Positions 57,482 through 64,000 of a stretch of DNA of 64,000 nt are shown piece by piece (the first letter of the stretch is position 1; every line of letters starts with the position of its first letter). A model generated the notes under the pieces. It searched no databases and was not told the origin of the DNA. It worked only from the letters and a program-made list of their open reading frames with translations. The stretch is from NCBI RefSeq assembly GCF_009363855.1, contig NZ_CP045423.1:2262001-2326000 (forward strand), given 5' to 3'. The stretch is from Microvirga thermotolerans (GTDB lineage: Bacteria; Pseudomonadota; Alphaproteobacteria; Rhizobiales; Beijerinckiaceae). The position numbers and the translations under genes are program-made.

Positions 57482-58678
57482 TTATTGCGCGAAGTCGGAA
57501 GGCTTGAGCGCCTTCACCACGTCGTCGCTGTAGGAGACGAGCTTGCCGTCCTTCCAGCGCGTCCACCGGTAGTCGGCAGCGGTGAGGGCCTCATGTTCGG
57601 CCGGCGAGAAGGGCTTGTTGTAGGTCTTCATGATGCCTTCCACCGGAGCCTGGAGGTTCTCCAGCGCCTCGCGCATCTTGGCGCCGTCCGTGCTGCCCGC
57701 CTGCTTGATCGCAGCCGCGGTGATCATGAGGGCGTCGTAGCAGTGAGCCGCGAAGCTGAAGGCGCTCTTAGACGCCATTTTGGGAGCGAGGCGGTCGTAG
57801 AGCTGCTGCTGCTTCGGCGTACGGTCTTCCGTGATCGTGCGCATGAAGATCGGCTTCTCGGCGAGGGCCTTGCCCGCCGTGTCGAAGAAGCTCGCGTTGT
57901 CCGACGACCACGAGGTGAGCGTCAGGGGGAAGTAGTCGATCTTCTCCATGCTGCGGACGAGCTGGCCGATCGGCGTGCCCTGCGCCCAGACGAGAACCGT
58001 GTCTACGCCCGCCGCCTTCATCTTGTTGAGCTGCGAGGTCATGTCGGTGTCGTTCACGCCGAACTTCTCCACCGCGACCGACTTCAGCCCCTTGGCCTCC
58101 GCAAGTTCCTGGAGGTCCTTGAGGCCGCCCTGGCCGTAGCCGGTGGTCTCGACCAGGAAGCCGACCTTCTTCGTGGAGGGATTGTTCTTGGCATAGGCGA
58201 TGAGGCCCGCGACCTGCGCCCGGTCCACCATCGACACGCGGAACATGTAGTTCTCGGCATTGGCGCTGCCGGGCTTGGTGATGTCGGTCGCCGAGCCGAT
58301 ACAGCCGATGGAGGGGTTCTTCTTCTGGTTCGGAATGTGCTTCCAGGCGAGCGCGTTGCCGGAATTGGTCGGACCAAGCACGGCGACGACCTTCTCGTTG
58401 TCGATCAGGTCGCTCATGTTCTGGATCGACTTCGGCGGCTGGGAAAGATCGTCGCGCACCACGAGCGTCAGCTTGCGGCCGAGGACGCCGCCCGCCGCGT
58501 TGATGTCGTCGATGGCGGCCTGGATGCCGAGCACGCCCGCCTGCCCGCTCTGCGCGGACGGCGACGCCGAGAGATCGCCGTTGAAGCCGATCTTGATCTC
58601 TTGCGCGTAGGCTGCCGACGAAACGGCGAGAGCGCCGCTCAGCAGGATTGCTTTCAGGGCTGCGTTCTTAGGCGTCAT
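57482..58678 (-). CDS. ABC importer periplasmic binding protein, LivJ/Peripla_BP_6 type
   Basis: A 398-residue periplasmic protein with a Sec signal peptide cleaved after AAYA (residues 22-25), so the mature form starts QEIKIGF. The two-lobed type I fold shows GQAGVLGIQAAIDDINAAGG near 45, VLGPTNSGNALAW near 98 and VETTGYGQGGL near 180. Related binding proteins in HAAT systems carry aromatic acids, amides or urea-like compounds as often as amino acids. It leads the operon SBP-livH-livMG-livF-iclR, with an imperfect IclR-type site about 265 bases upstream. Confidence 0.92.
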   Translation of the reverse strand: MTPKNAALKAILLSGALAVSSAAYAQEIKIGFNGDLSASPSAQSGQAGVLGIQAAIDDINAAGGVLGRKLTLVVRDDLSQPPKSIQNMSDLIDNEKVVAVLGPTNSGNALAWKHIPNQKKNPSIGCIGSATDITKPGSANAENYMFRVSMVDRAQVAGLIAYAKNNPSTKKVGFLVETTGYGQGGLKDLQELAEAKGLKSVAVEKFGVNDTDMTSQLNKMKAAGVDTVLVWAQGTPIGQLVRSMEKIDYFPLTLTSWSSDNASFFDTAGKALAEKPIFMRTITEDRTPKQQQLYDRLAPKMASKSAFSFAAHCYDALMITAAAIKQAGSTDGAKMREALENLQAPVEGIMKTYNKPFSPAEHEALTAADYRWTRWKDGKLVSYSDDVVKALKPSDFAQ

Positions 58679-58718
58679 GTATCCATCCCTCTTCGGATTC
58701 TGTTCGGTTCCGGCTCAT

Positions 58719-58740
58719 GGCCCGTCCGGTTGAACGGGCC
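58719..58740 (-). promoter_or_regulatory. Leader hairpin of the importer operon
   Basis: GGCCCGT (58719-58725) and ACGGGCC (58734-58740), in the presumed long 5' leader 41-62 bases before the binding-protein start. No riboswitch family is recognised. The rest of the 428-bp gap 58679-59106 contains the operator-like site at 58941 and a hairpin at 59022. Confidence 0.3.
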
Positions 58741-58940
58741 CAAGGCCGCGGCGAGACCTGCGACAGGTCGTTCGCCCATCAGGCTGCGAAAGGTTGAACC
58801 GAAGGGAGGGATCGCGCGCCGGCGCATGTCGCCCATGGCGGCGGCCGAGAACCGGCCGTCCCGGATGCTAGGCGTTCCTTCCCATCAGCTTCTTGTTGTT
58901 GGCACTCCTTTGTCAGAGCTTCCCTAACTGGTAGCTCACA

Positions 58941-58970
58941 ACGAACGCGTTTGCAATAGACAAACGCCTG
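58941..58970. promoter_or_regulatory. Imperfect IclR-type site upstream of the importer operon
   Basis: ACGAACGCGTTTGC (58941-58954) matches the 51300 site at 12 of 14 positions; it is followed by CAATA, as at 52912. GTTTG-CAATAGA-CAAAC (58949-58965) forms an additional dyad. It is the only copy between fahA and the binding-protein gene. Confidence 0.5.
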
Positions 58971-59021
58971 GAGCCTCCGCCGATGGGGGCCGGAGTTGAG
59001 GGAAGGCAGCGCAAGCGATAA

Positions 59022-59045
59022 TGGCGCCGCATCACGGCGGCGCCA
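59022..59045 (-). terminator. Hairpin after fahA
   Basis: TGGCGCCGC and GCGGCGCCA, a perfect 9-bp stem with a 6-base loop, 61 bases after the fahA stop. The T-run is poor; a terminator or 3' end-protecting role is likely from position. Confidence 0.45.
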
Positions 59046-59106
59046 CTCGCGGAGGATCCGTCTCGGCTCCGGATCGTCTCGGGACCGGTCGTGCGACGAG
59101 GATCTC

Positions 59107-60414
59107 TCAGCCGGCGGGAAGGATGACGGCCCGGCATTCGCCGAAGCCGATGGAGGCATACCCGTCGCGGCGCCCGCGGGCGCGAAGGATCACTTCGTCC
59201 CCGTCCAGGAGGAAGCGGCGCTCCTCGCCCGAGGCGAGGACGACGGGGTTCTTTCCGCCCTGCGTCGTCTCCAGAATGCTGCCGCAGCTCGTCAGGTCCG
59301 GCCCCGAGATCGTCCCGGTGCCGAGCAGGTCGCCCGGCTGCAGGTTGCAGCCGTTCGAGGTGTGGTGCGCGATCATCTGCGCGACCGTCCAGTACATGTG
59401 CCGTGCGTTGGACAGGGCGAGGCGATGGGGCGGCAGCCCCTTCTCGCGCAGTCCCGGCGTGATGAGGAGAACCTCGAGTTCGAGGTCGAGCGCCCCCGCC
59501 TTCTTGTCGGCCTCGTCGATGAGATAGGGCAGCGGTTCCGGATCGCCCTCCGGCCGGCGGGGCTGGGGAATCCGGAAGGGGGCCAGCGCCTCAGGGGTGA
59601 CGATCCAGGGCGAGACGGTGCTCGCGAAATTCTTGGCGAGGAAGGGGCCGAGGGGCTGGTATTCCCAGGCCTGGATGTCCCGCGCGGACCAGTCGTTCAG
59701 GAGGCAGTAGCCACCCACATGCGCAGAGGCCTCCGCCACCGGGATCGGCTCGCCGAGACCGTTGCCCGGACCGACCCAGACGCCGAGTTCGAGCTCGTAG
59801 TCGAGCCGCTGGCTCGGTCCGAAGCCAGGCGCCGCCGCATCCGGCGGCTTCGTCTGCCCGCGCGGCCTCTTCACCGGAGTCCCGGAGGGCCGGATCGAGG
59901 AGGCGCGGCCGTGGTAGCCGATGGGAATGTGCTTGTAGTTCGGCAGGAGCGGATTGTCGGGGCGGAACTGCTTGCCGACATTCGTGGCGTGGTGGATGCC
60001 GACGTAGAAGTCGGTGTAGTCGCCGATCCGCGCAGGCAGATGCAGCGTGCAGTCGGCGGCGGCGTGCAGGCACGCCTCCGCCCTGCCCCGGTCCGGGCTG
60101 TCCTTGGCGAGGACCTCGGAAAGCCTGGCCCGCAGGGCCCGACGCGGCCCCGCGCCGAGGGCGAGGAACCCGTTGAGCGCCGGGCCCGAGGCGGCCTCCG
60201 CCGCTTGTGCCGCCTCCCCCGTGAAGAGGCCGGCCGCGAGGGCGGCCGGCAGGTCGAGGATGCTGTCGCCGATGGCGACCCCGCCCCGGGGCCCGCCGTT
60301 CCGGGGACTGAACACCCCGAGCGGCAGGTTCTGGATCGGGAAGTCGGGATGGCCGTTGGCCGAGTGCACCCAGCTTTCGCGCTTCGGATCGTGGGTTTGA
60401 TCGAGCTGAACCAT
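59107..60414 (-). CDS. fahA: Fumarylacetoacetase
   Basis: A 435-residue enzyme that splits fumarylacetoacetate to fumarate and acetoacetate, the last step of tyrosine/homogentisate breakdown. An N-terminal SH3-like domain (to about 120) is followed by the FAH domain with DFYVGIHHATNVGKQFRPD near 145, containing the catalytic His, LDYELELGVWVG near 205 with metal ligands, and LLNDWSARDIQAWEYQPLGPFL near 240. It is 8 bases after hmgA and co-transcribed. A maleylacetoacetate isomerase (maiA) is not in the window. Confidence 0.96.
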   Translation of the reverse strand: MVQLDQTHDPKRESWVHSANGHPDFPIQNLPLGVFSPRNGGPRGGVAIGDSILDLPAALAAGLFTGEAAQAAEAASGPALNGFLALGAGPRRALRARLSEVLAKDSPDRGRAEACLHAAADCTLHLPARIGDYTDFYVGIHHATNVGKQFRPDNPLLPNYKHIPIGYHGRASSIRPSGTPVKRPRGQTKPPDAAAPGFGPSQRLDYELELGVWVGPGNGLGEPIPVAEASAHVGGYCLLNDWSARDIQAWEYQPLGPFLAKNFASTVSPWIVTPEALAPFRIPQPRRPEGDPEPLPYLIDEADKKAGALDLELEVLLITPGLREKGLPPHRLALSNARHMYWTVAQMIAHHTSNGCNLQPGDLLGTGTISGPDLTSCGSILETTQGGKNPVVLASGEERRFLLDGDEVILRARGRRDGYASIGFGECRAVILPAG

Positions 60415-60422
60415 CGACCGGC

Positions 60423-61781
60423 TTATCTCTTGTTCGGGTTGAAGTGCTTGTTGAGCTTGCGGCCGTAGGCTCCGTAGTCCTTCTGCAGCGACTCCGTCTG
60501 CGCCGCGAAGGCCGTCACGCGCTGCGGGAAGCGGGTCTCGAACATGAAGGCCATCGTCCCCTCCAGCTTGTGCGGCTTGAGCTCGACATTGCTCGCCTTC
60601 TCGAACGCGTCCACGTCCGGCCCGTGCGGCAGCATGGTGTTGTGCAGCGACATGCCGCCGGGCACGAAGCCGCCGCCGGTCTTGGCGTCGTACACGCCGT
60701 AGATCAGCCCCATGAACTCGCTCATGACGTTCATGTGGTACCACGGCGGACGGAAGGTGTTCTCGGCGACGAGCCAGCGGTCCGGGAAGATGACGAAGTC
60801 GACGTTCGCGGTGCCGGGCGTTTCCGAAGGCGAGGTCAGCACCGTGAAGATCGAGGGATCCGCGTGGTCGTACAGGACCGGCCCGACCGGCGAGTAGCGG
60901 CGCAGGTCGTACTTGTAGGGCGCGTAGTTGCCGTGCCACGCCACCACGTCCAGCGGCGAGTGCTCGATGTCCGCCACCCACAGGGAGCCGCCCCACTTCA
61001 CGTAGAGCTTCGACGGCGCGTCCTTGTCCTCGTAGGCCGCAACGGGGGTGAGGAAGTCGCGCGGGTTGGCCAGGCAGTTGGCACCGATGGGCCCGCGCTC
61101 CGGCAGGGTGAAGGCGCCGCCGTAGTTCTCGCAGATATAGCCCCGCGCCGGCCCGTCGTGCAGCTCGACGCGGATCTTCATGCCGCGCGGGATGACGGCG
61201 ATCTCGCCCGGCTCGATGTCGATGATGCCGAACTCGGTCCAGAGCCTGATGGAGCCCTGCTGGGCGACGAACAGCATCTCGCCGTCGGCATTGTAGAAAT
61301 ACTCGTCCACCATGGAGCGGGTGATGAGGTAGACATGGGTGCCCATGCCGGCCTGCGTGGCCGCATCGCCCGCTGTGGTGATGGTGCGGATGCCTTCGAG
61401 GAAGGACACCTGTCCCTCGGGCAGCGGAATCGGGTCCCACCGCATGGGGCCGATCGGCACCTCCACCTCCGGTGCGGGAGCGGTCCGCCAGAGGCCGATA
61501 TCGGCCTTTCGGAACTCGCTCCAATGACTCACGGTCGGACGGATACGGTAGAGCCACGAGCGCTCGTTGGTGGTGCGTGGCGCCGTGAAGGGCGAGCCGG
61601 AGAGCTGCTCCGCATAAAGGCCGTAAGGGCATTTCTGCGGCGAGTTGCGGCCGACGGGCAGTGCGCCGGGCAGCGCCTCGGTCTCGAAGCCGTTGCCGAA
61701 GCCGGACATGTAGCCGGGCTGCAGGGCGGTCTCCTGCAGGACGGCGGCCTGGGTCTTGAAGGACGGATTCTGGACATTCAT
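60423..61781 (-). CDS. hmgA: Homogentisate 1,2-dioxygenase
   Basis: A 452-residue Fe(II) dioxygenase that cleaves the ring of homogentisate to maleylacetoacetate. The cupin C-terminal domain carries the metal ligands in the [18 protein letters not shown] region (His, Glu) and [10 protein letters not shown] (His), corresponding to human His335, Glu341 and His371. An early [21 protein letters not shown] motif is the family start. AGGAGG eight bases before the ATG at 61781 decides against a GTG three codons earlier. It is divergent from the marR gene, with an operator-like site between. Confidence 0.97.
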   Translation of the reverse strand: MNVQNPSFKTQAAVLQETALQPGYMSGFGNGFETEALPGALPVGRNSPQKCPYGLYAEQLSGSPFTAPRTTNERSWLYRIRPTVSHWSEFRKADIGLWRTAPAPEVEVPIGPMRWDPIPLPEGQVSFLEGIRTITTAGDAATQAGMGTHVYLITRSMVDEYFYNADGEMLFVAQQGSIRLWTEFGIIDIEPGEIAVIPRGMKIRVELHDGPARGYICENYGGAFTLPERGPIGANCLANPRDFLTPVAAYEDKDAPSKLYVKWGGSLWVADIEHSPLDVVAWHGNYAPYKYDLRRYSPVGPVLYDHADPSIFTVLTSPSETPGTANVDFVIFPDRWLVAENTFRPPWYHMNVMSEFMGLIYGVYDAKTGGGFVPGGMSLHNTMLPHGPDVDAFEKASNVELKPHKLEGTMAFMFETRFPQRVTAFAAQTESLQKDYGAYGRKLNKHFNPNKR

Positions 61782-61799
61782 GGTCGTCACCTCCTAGAA

Positions 61800-61832
61800 T
61801 TGGTCCAACTTGTAACCGTTACTTTTGTAACC
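61800..61832. promoter_or_regulatory. MarR/HmgR-type operator between hmgA and marR
   Basis: GTAACCGTTAC (61812-61822), a dyad with one central base, plus a third half-site GTAAC at 61827-61831 and a TTGGTCCAA dyad at 61800-61808. It lies in the 60-bp divergent gap, so the MarR protein can control both hmgA-fahA and itself. Confidence 0.6.
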
Positions 61833-61841
61833 AACAACGCC

Positions 61842-62276
61842 ATGGCAACCCTTCAGCTCGAGCGGTTTCTCCCCTATCGCCTCAACCGGATCGGCGCCGC
61901 GATCTCGCAGGATTTCCGCTCGGTCTACGGCCCGCATCACGACCTCACGATTCCGGAATGGCGCGTGCTGGCGACCCTCGGGCAATCGGACGGGATCAGC
62001 GCCAAGGCCATCGGCCGCCACTCCTCCATGCACAAGACCAAGGTGAGTCGCGCCGTGCGGGCTCTGGAGGAGCGGCGCTGGCTGAAGCGGGAGGAGAGCG
62101 AGGAGGACCGGCGGGAGGAGCTTCTCACCCTCACGGCGCTCGGTCGCAGGGTGTATCAGCAGATCGTGCCGAAGGCGCTGGCCTTCGAGAAGCGGATCCT
62201 CGAGGAACTCGGAGCGGAAGCGGGTCCGTTCCTGTCCGCGCTCGACCGGATCGAGAAGATTCTCGGCGTGCCCTGA
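61842..62276 (+). CDS. MarR-family regulator of the homogentisate genes
   Basis: A 144-residue winged-helix regulator. N-terminal dimer helix LERFLPYRLNRIGAAIS precedes the HTH (LTIPEWRVLATLGQSDGISAKAIGRHSSMHKTKVSRAVRALE, about 38-80) and a wing with EESEEDRREELLTLT near 90. The DxR motif in the wing is intact. By divergent position with hmgA it is probably the HmgR-like repressor released by homogentisate or a later intermediate. A hairpin at 62327-62365 probably ends the message. Confidence 0.9.
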   Translation: MATLQLERFLPYRLNRIGAAISQDFRSVYGPHHDLTIPEWRVLATLGQSDGISAKAIGRHSSMHKTKVSRAVRALEERRWLKREESEEDRREELLTLTALGRRVYQQIVPKALAFEKRILEELGAEAGPFLSALDRIEKILGVP

Positions 62277-62326
62277 GAGGCCGAACCGGCAGGTCCGAAG
62301 GCGACGGGCGCCGCCTGAAAATGACG

Positions 62327-62365
62327 AGCCCGGGAGGGCAGTCCATCCGTGCCGTCTCCCGGGCT
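62327..62365 (+). terminator. Hairpin after the marR gene
   Basis: AGCCCGGGAG (62327-62336) with CTCCCGGGCT (62356-62365), continued inside by GGCA/TGCC; a long GC stem 50 bases after the stop, without a T-run. The remainder of 62277-62646 holds only the dispersed repeat below. Confidence 0.5.
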
Positions 62366-62525
62366 TGCCCGCTGCCGCTGCAGAAAGCAGCTGTCGACAA
62401 GAGTGCGCCCCGGTGCCCGAACGCGCAACGGTGATGACTGGGTAATCAGAACGGGCGCCCGGCCCGCGTGCCGCGCCTGCGGAGGATCCGCCCGGCGGGC
62501 GGATTCCGGTCCCGTTGAGAGGCTA

Positions 62526-62624
62526 GAGCATCGAGCGCAAAAGTGGGAACCGGTTTTGCGCGAAAAGATGCTCGAAATCAAAAGCCTGGCGCATCGGACG
62601 TGAGTTCGCGTTCGCGTCCGATGC
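62526..62624. repeat. Double palindrome, dispersed-repeat family copy 3
   Basis: First unit: GAGCATC (62526-62532) with GATGCTC (62568-62574), inner CGCAAAA/TTTTGCG (62536-62542, 62554-62560). Second unit: GCATCGGACG (62591-62600) with CGTCCGATGC (62615-62624). The first unit shares AAAAGTGGGA-type core with the copy at 39199, and the second shares arms with the copy at 2961. Confidence 0.8.
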
Positions 62625-62646
62625 TCTAAGGGGAGCGTTCCGCGCC

Positions 62647-62856
62647 CTACGCGACCTTCTCCATGGTCTCGGGCAGCGCAGGAGCCTGTTCGCGCCGCTC
62701 CTTGCGGGCCCGGAGCTGGGCGAGCTGCCCCTCGATCATCCGGAGCAGCGGAAGATGCTTCTCGCCATGCTCCGCGACGACGGAGGACAGGACCTCCAGG
62801 GCCTTCGTCAGGCGCTCTTCCGTGATCGTATCCTGCGTATTCCAATGGCCGCTCAT
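62647..62856 (-). CDS. Small conserved-looking helical protein, 69 residues, unknown
   Basis: A short soluble protein with a long amphipathic helix (LTKALEVLSSVVAEHGEKHLP, then LLRMIEGQLAQLRARKERREQ) that could form a coiled coil. It has no Cys and no membrane segment. The ATG at 62856 has GGAGG nine bases upstream; an in-frame frame extends 30 codons further but its sequence is unlike the rest. No family recognised. It lies beside the repeat copy 3. Confidence 0.6.
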   Translation of the reverse strand: MSGHWNTQDTITEERLTKALEVLSSVVAEHGEKHLPLLRMIEGQLAQLRARKERREQAPALPETMEKVA

Positions 62857-63107
62857 GGAAAGAACCCTCCCGTCGCTGGCGGAGACAATGTGGGAGGAGC
62901 ATGGCCGCGGAATAGTAAAAGTTTCGTAGAAGGTCCCCACCGTCACCCGGTTGTGTCGAGGGAATACATGCCGTCAACGGTCTATAGGCTTGTTACGGGA
63001 AGGATTTCGCAGCCATCCGACAGCCTATGACTAGACGGAGCGGCGACAATTTTCAGGAACGGTTAAGCATAACGCCATTTTCCGCACCGGCATCCTTCAG
63101 AAGAGGC

Positions 63108-63139
63108 GCCAAGCCGATCGCACCGCGGATCGGCTTGGC
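63108..63139. repeat. 12-bp perfect inverted repeat in the gene-free interval
   Basis: GCCAAGCCGATC (63108-63119) and GATCGGCTTGGC (63128-63139), 8-base loop, no T-run. It is the first of several hairpins in 62857-63546, a 690-bp stretch without any convincing gene. Confidence 0.6.
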
Positions 63140-63275
63140 ACAGGATCCGGCTCTCGGCCATGGGCGGATCCGGCGCGTGGCACCCGGACCGCACCTGCAA
63201 GCCACGCGTGAGTCCGTGGGGGCCGGAAGGGCGCCCCTACCGATGGCTGGAGAGATTCGCAAGAAGGAGAGAGGT

Positions 63276-63325
63276 GGCCAGCTGGCGACGGTGTTGAGGA
63301 GGCAACGTCCCGCCTCCAGCTGGCC
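63276..63325. repeat. Nested inverted repeats in the gene-free interval
   Basis: GGCCAGCTGG (63276-63285) with CCAGCTGGCC (63316-63325), and inside it GGAGGC (63298-63303) with GCCTCC (63312-63317); the two share a couple of bases and may be alternative folds. A further CTCCGCT/AGCGGAG palindrome lies at 63382-63397. Confidence 0.5.
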
Positions 63326-63546
63326 GAGCCTACGAAGTCCCAGGAGATGCGGCGGACCTGAGCATCCGTAGGGCATGCCTGCTCCGCTCTAGCGGAGGAT
63401 CTGGCATGAACATATAGGAAACATTCGGGAGCGCAAGCGCGCAAAGGGGCCCAAATGCGGGAATTTGGCGGAGGCTAGCACGAGAATTGTGGAAAACAAG
63501 AATCGTTTTGCGGAAAAAATCGAACCAAAGCCGCACGCCCGACCGA

Positions 63547-63930
63547 TCAGGACCGGGGCGCATCGGCGTCGAGATAGGTCTTCACGGTGGCCAGGAACTT
63601 GGCCACGGAGATGGGCTTGGAGAGATAGGCCTCGCAACCTCCCTCGCGGATCCGTTCCTCGTCCCCCTTCATGGCGAAGGCGGTGATCGCGATGACGGGG
63701 ATCGACTTCAGCTCCTCGTCCGCCTTGAGCCAGCGGGTGACCTCCAGGCCCGAGACCTCCGGCAGCTGGATGTCCATGAGGATCAGGTCCGGCTTGTGGG
63801 CCCTTGCCAGCTCCATGGCCTCGATGCCATGCCCGGTCTTGAGGGTGGCATAGCCGTGCGCCTCGAGGAGATCGTTGAAAAGCTTCATGTTGAGTTCGTT
63901 GTCCTCAACGATGAGCACGGTCTTCTTCAT
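63547..63930 (-). CDS. divK: Single-domain response regulator DivK
   Basis: A 127-residue receiver domain with no output domain. Phosphorylation site Asp53 lies in [16 protein letters not shown]; acidic pocket Glu9-Asp10, switch Thr in [15 protein letters not shown] and Lys in YLSKPISV are intact. The [13 protein letters not shown] and [16 protein letters not shown] stretches are nearly diagnostic of DivK, which controls DivJ/PleC and DivL-CckA-CtrA signalling to set polarity and division in alphaproteobacteria. pleD, often downstream, is absent here. The upstream 70 bases to the window end show no gene I can name. Confidence 0.95.
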   Translation of the reverse strand: MKKTVLIVEDNELNMKLFNDLLEAHGYATLKTGHGIEAMELARAHKPDLILMDIQLPEVSGLEVTRWLKADEELKSIPVIAITAFAMKGDEERIREGGCEAYLSKPISVAKFLATVKTYLDADAPRS

Positions 63931-64000
63931 TGCCGCTGTCCCAGGGCTCCCAACCGGCTTCCCCGGCCTGCCACTTCATCCGATGATGACCGTAGATTGA

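Noticed and set aside
63027-63371. Plus- and minus-strand open frames of 100-115 codons in the gene-free interval before divK
   Set aside because: Arg/Pro/Gly-rich frames without ribosome sites, overlapping one another on both strands and crossing the hairpins; no domain.
63927-64000. End of an upstream minus-strand gene overlapping the divK start (ATGA)
   Set aside because: A 23-codon open frame ends in a TGA that overlaps the divK ATG, but the short peptide resembles no family I know. Not enough to call a gene.

Overview
The window is a very GC-rich stretch of bacterial chromosome, read here as an alphaproteobacterium of the order Hyphomicrobiales (Rhizobiales). Methylobacteriaceae or a Microvirga-like genus is my best guess. 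The supports are a DivK-type single-domain regulator, GTG/TTG starts, a pyrB-pyrC'-plsY-dprA / topA / rnr / DUF983 / NUDIX / rpmG neighbourhood, NnrU, an EcfG-type promoter motif, and dispersed palindromes of a kind common in this order. The genus is inference only. I see no rRNA, tRNA, CRISPR array, prophage, insertion sequence or integrase.

Layout. 1-5.8 kb: 3' end of purF, an SDR, an SbmA/BacA-like ABC exporter/importer, then der, a TPR membrane protein and nnrU on the minus strand. 6.0-9.5 kb: TRAP permease subunits dctQM without a dctP, then an aldo-keto reductase. 9.6-15 kb: purine and RNA housekeeping (guaA, rsmB-like, guaB) with a MAPEG protein and a 50-residue lipoprotein. 15-20.5 kb: an MFS efflux pump, an exported dienelactone hydrolase, a pentose/galactose 1-dehydrogenase, rlmE and ppx/gppA. 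20.6-24.8 kb: an aminotransferase, then a complete EF-P module (efp, epmA, epmB). 24.8-29.5 kb: a P2-type cation ATPase, arfB, an AEC transporter and a small unknown gene. 29.5-46.2 kb: dprA, plsY, a catalytically dead dihydroorotase homologue and pyrB (minus), an AidB-like flavoprotein, topA, mgtC, parE, rnr, DUF983, NUDIX and rpmG (plus).

46.2-58.7 kb is the most distinctive part. All genes lie on the minus strand: a branched-chain-amino-acid-type ABC importer (binding protein, LivH, a fused LivM-LivG, LivF), an IclR regulator overlapping livF, and five catabolic genes (SDR, a two-repeat EthD protein, a KstD-like flavin dehydrogenase, an Old-Yellow-Enzyme reductase and a metallo-beta-lactamase-fold protein with a degenerate metal motif). 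Copies of a CGAA-N4-TTCG dyad lie upstream of each apparent transcription unit. They suggest one IclR regulon that imports and degrades an unidentified, probably cyclic, oxygenated compound. 59.1-62.3 kb is the homogentisate branch of tyrosine catabolism (hmgA-fahA) with a divergent MarR regulator. The window ends with a small conserved gene, a 690-bp structured non-coding stretch and divK.

Two non-coding candidates stand out. At 42,039-42,136 a consensus-like general-stress (EcfG) promoter is followed by two hairpins, the second a textbook intrinsic terminator, with no protein gene: a likely stress-induced small RNA. At 63,108-63,397 several strong inverted repeats crowd a gene-free interval next to divK.
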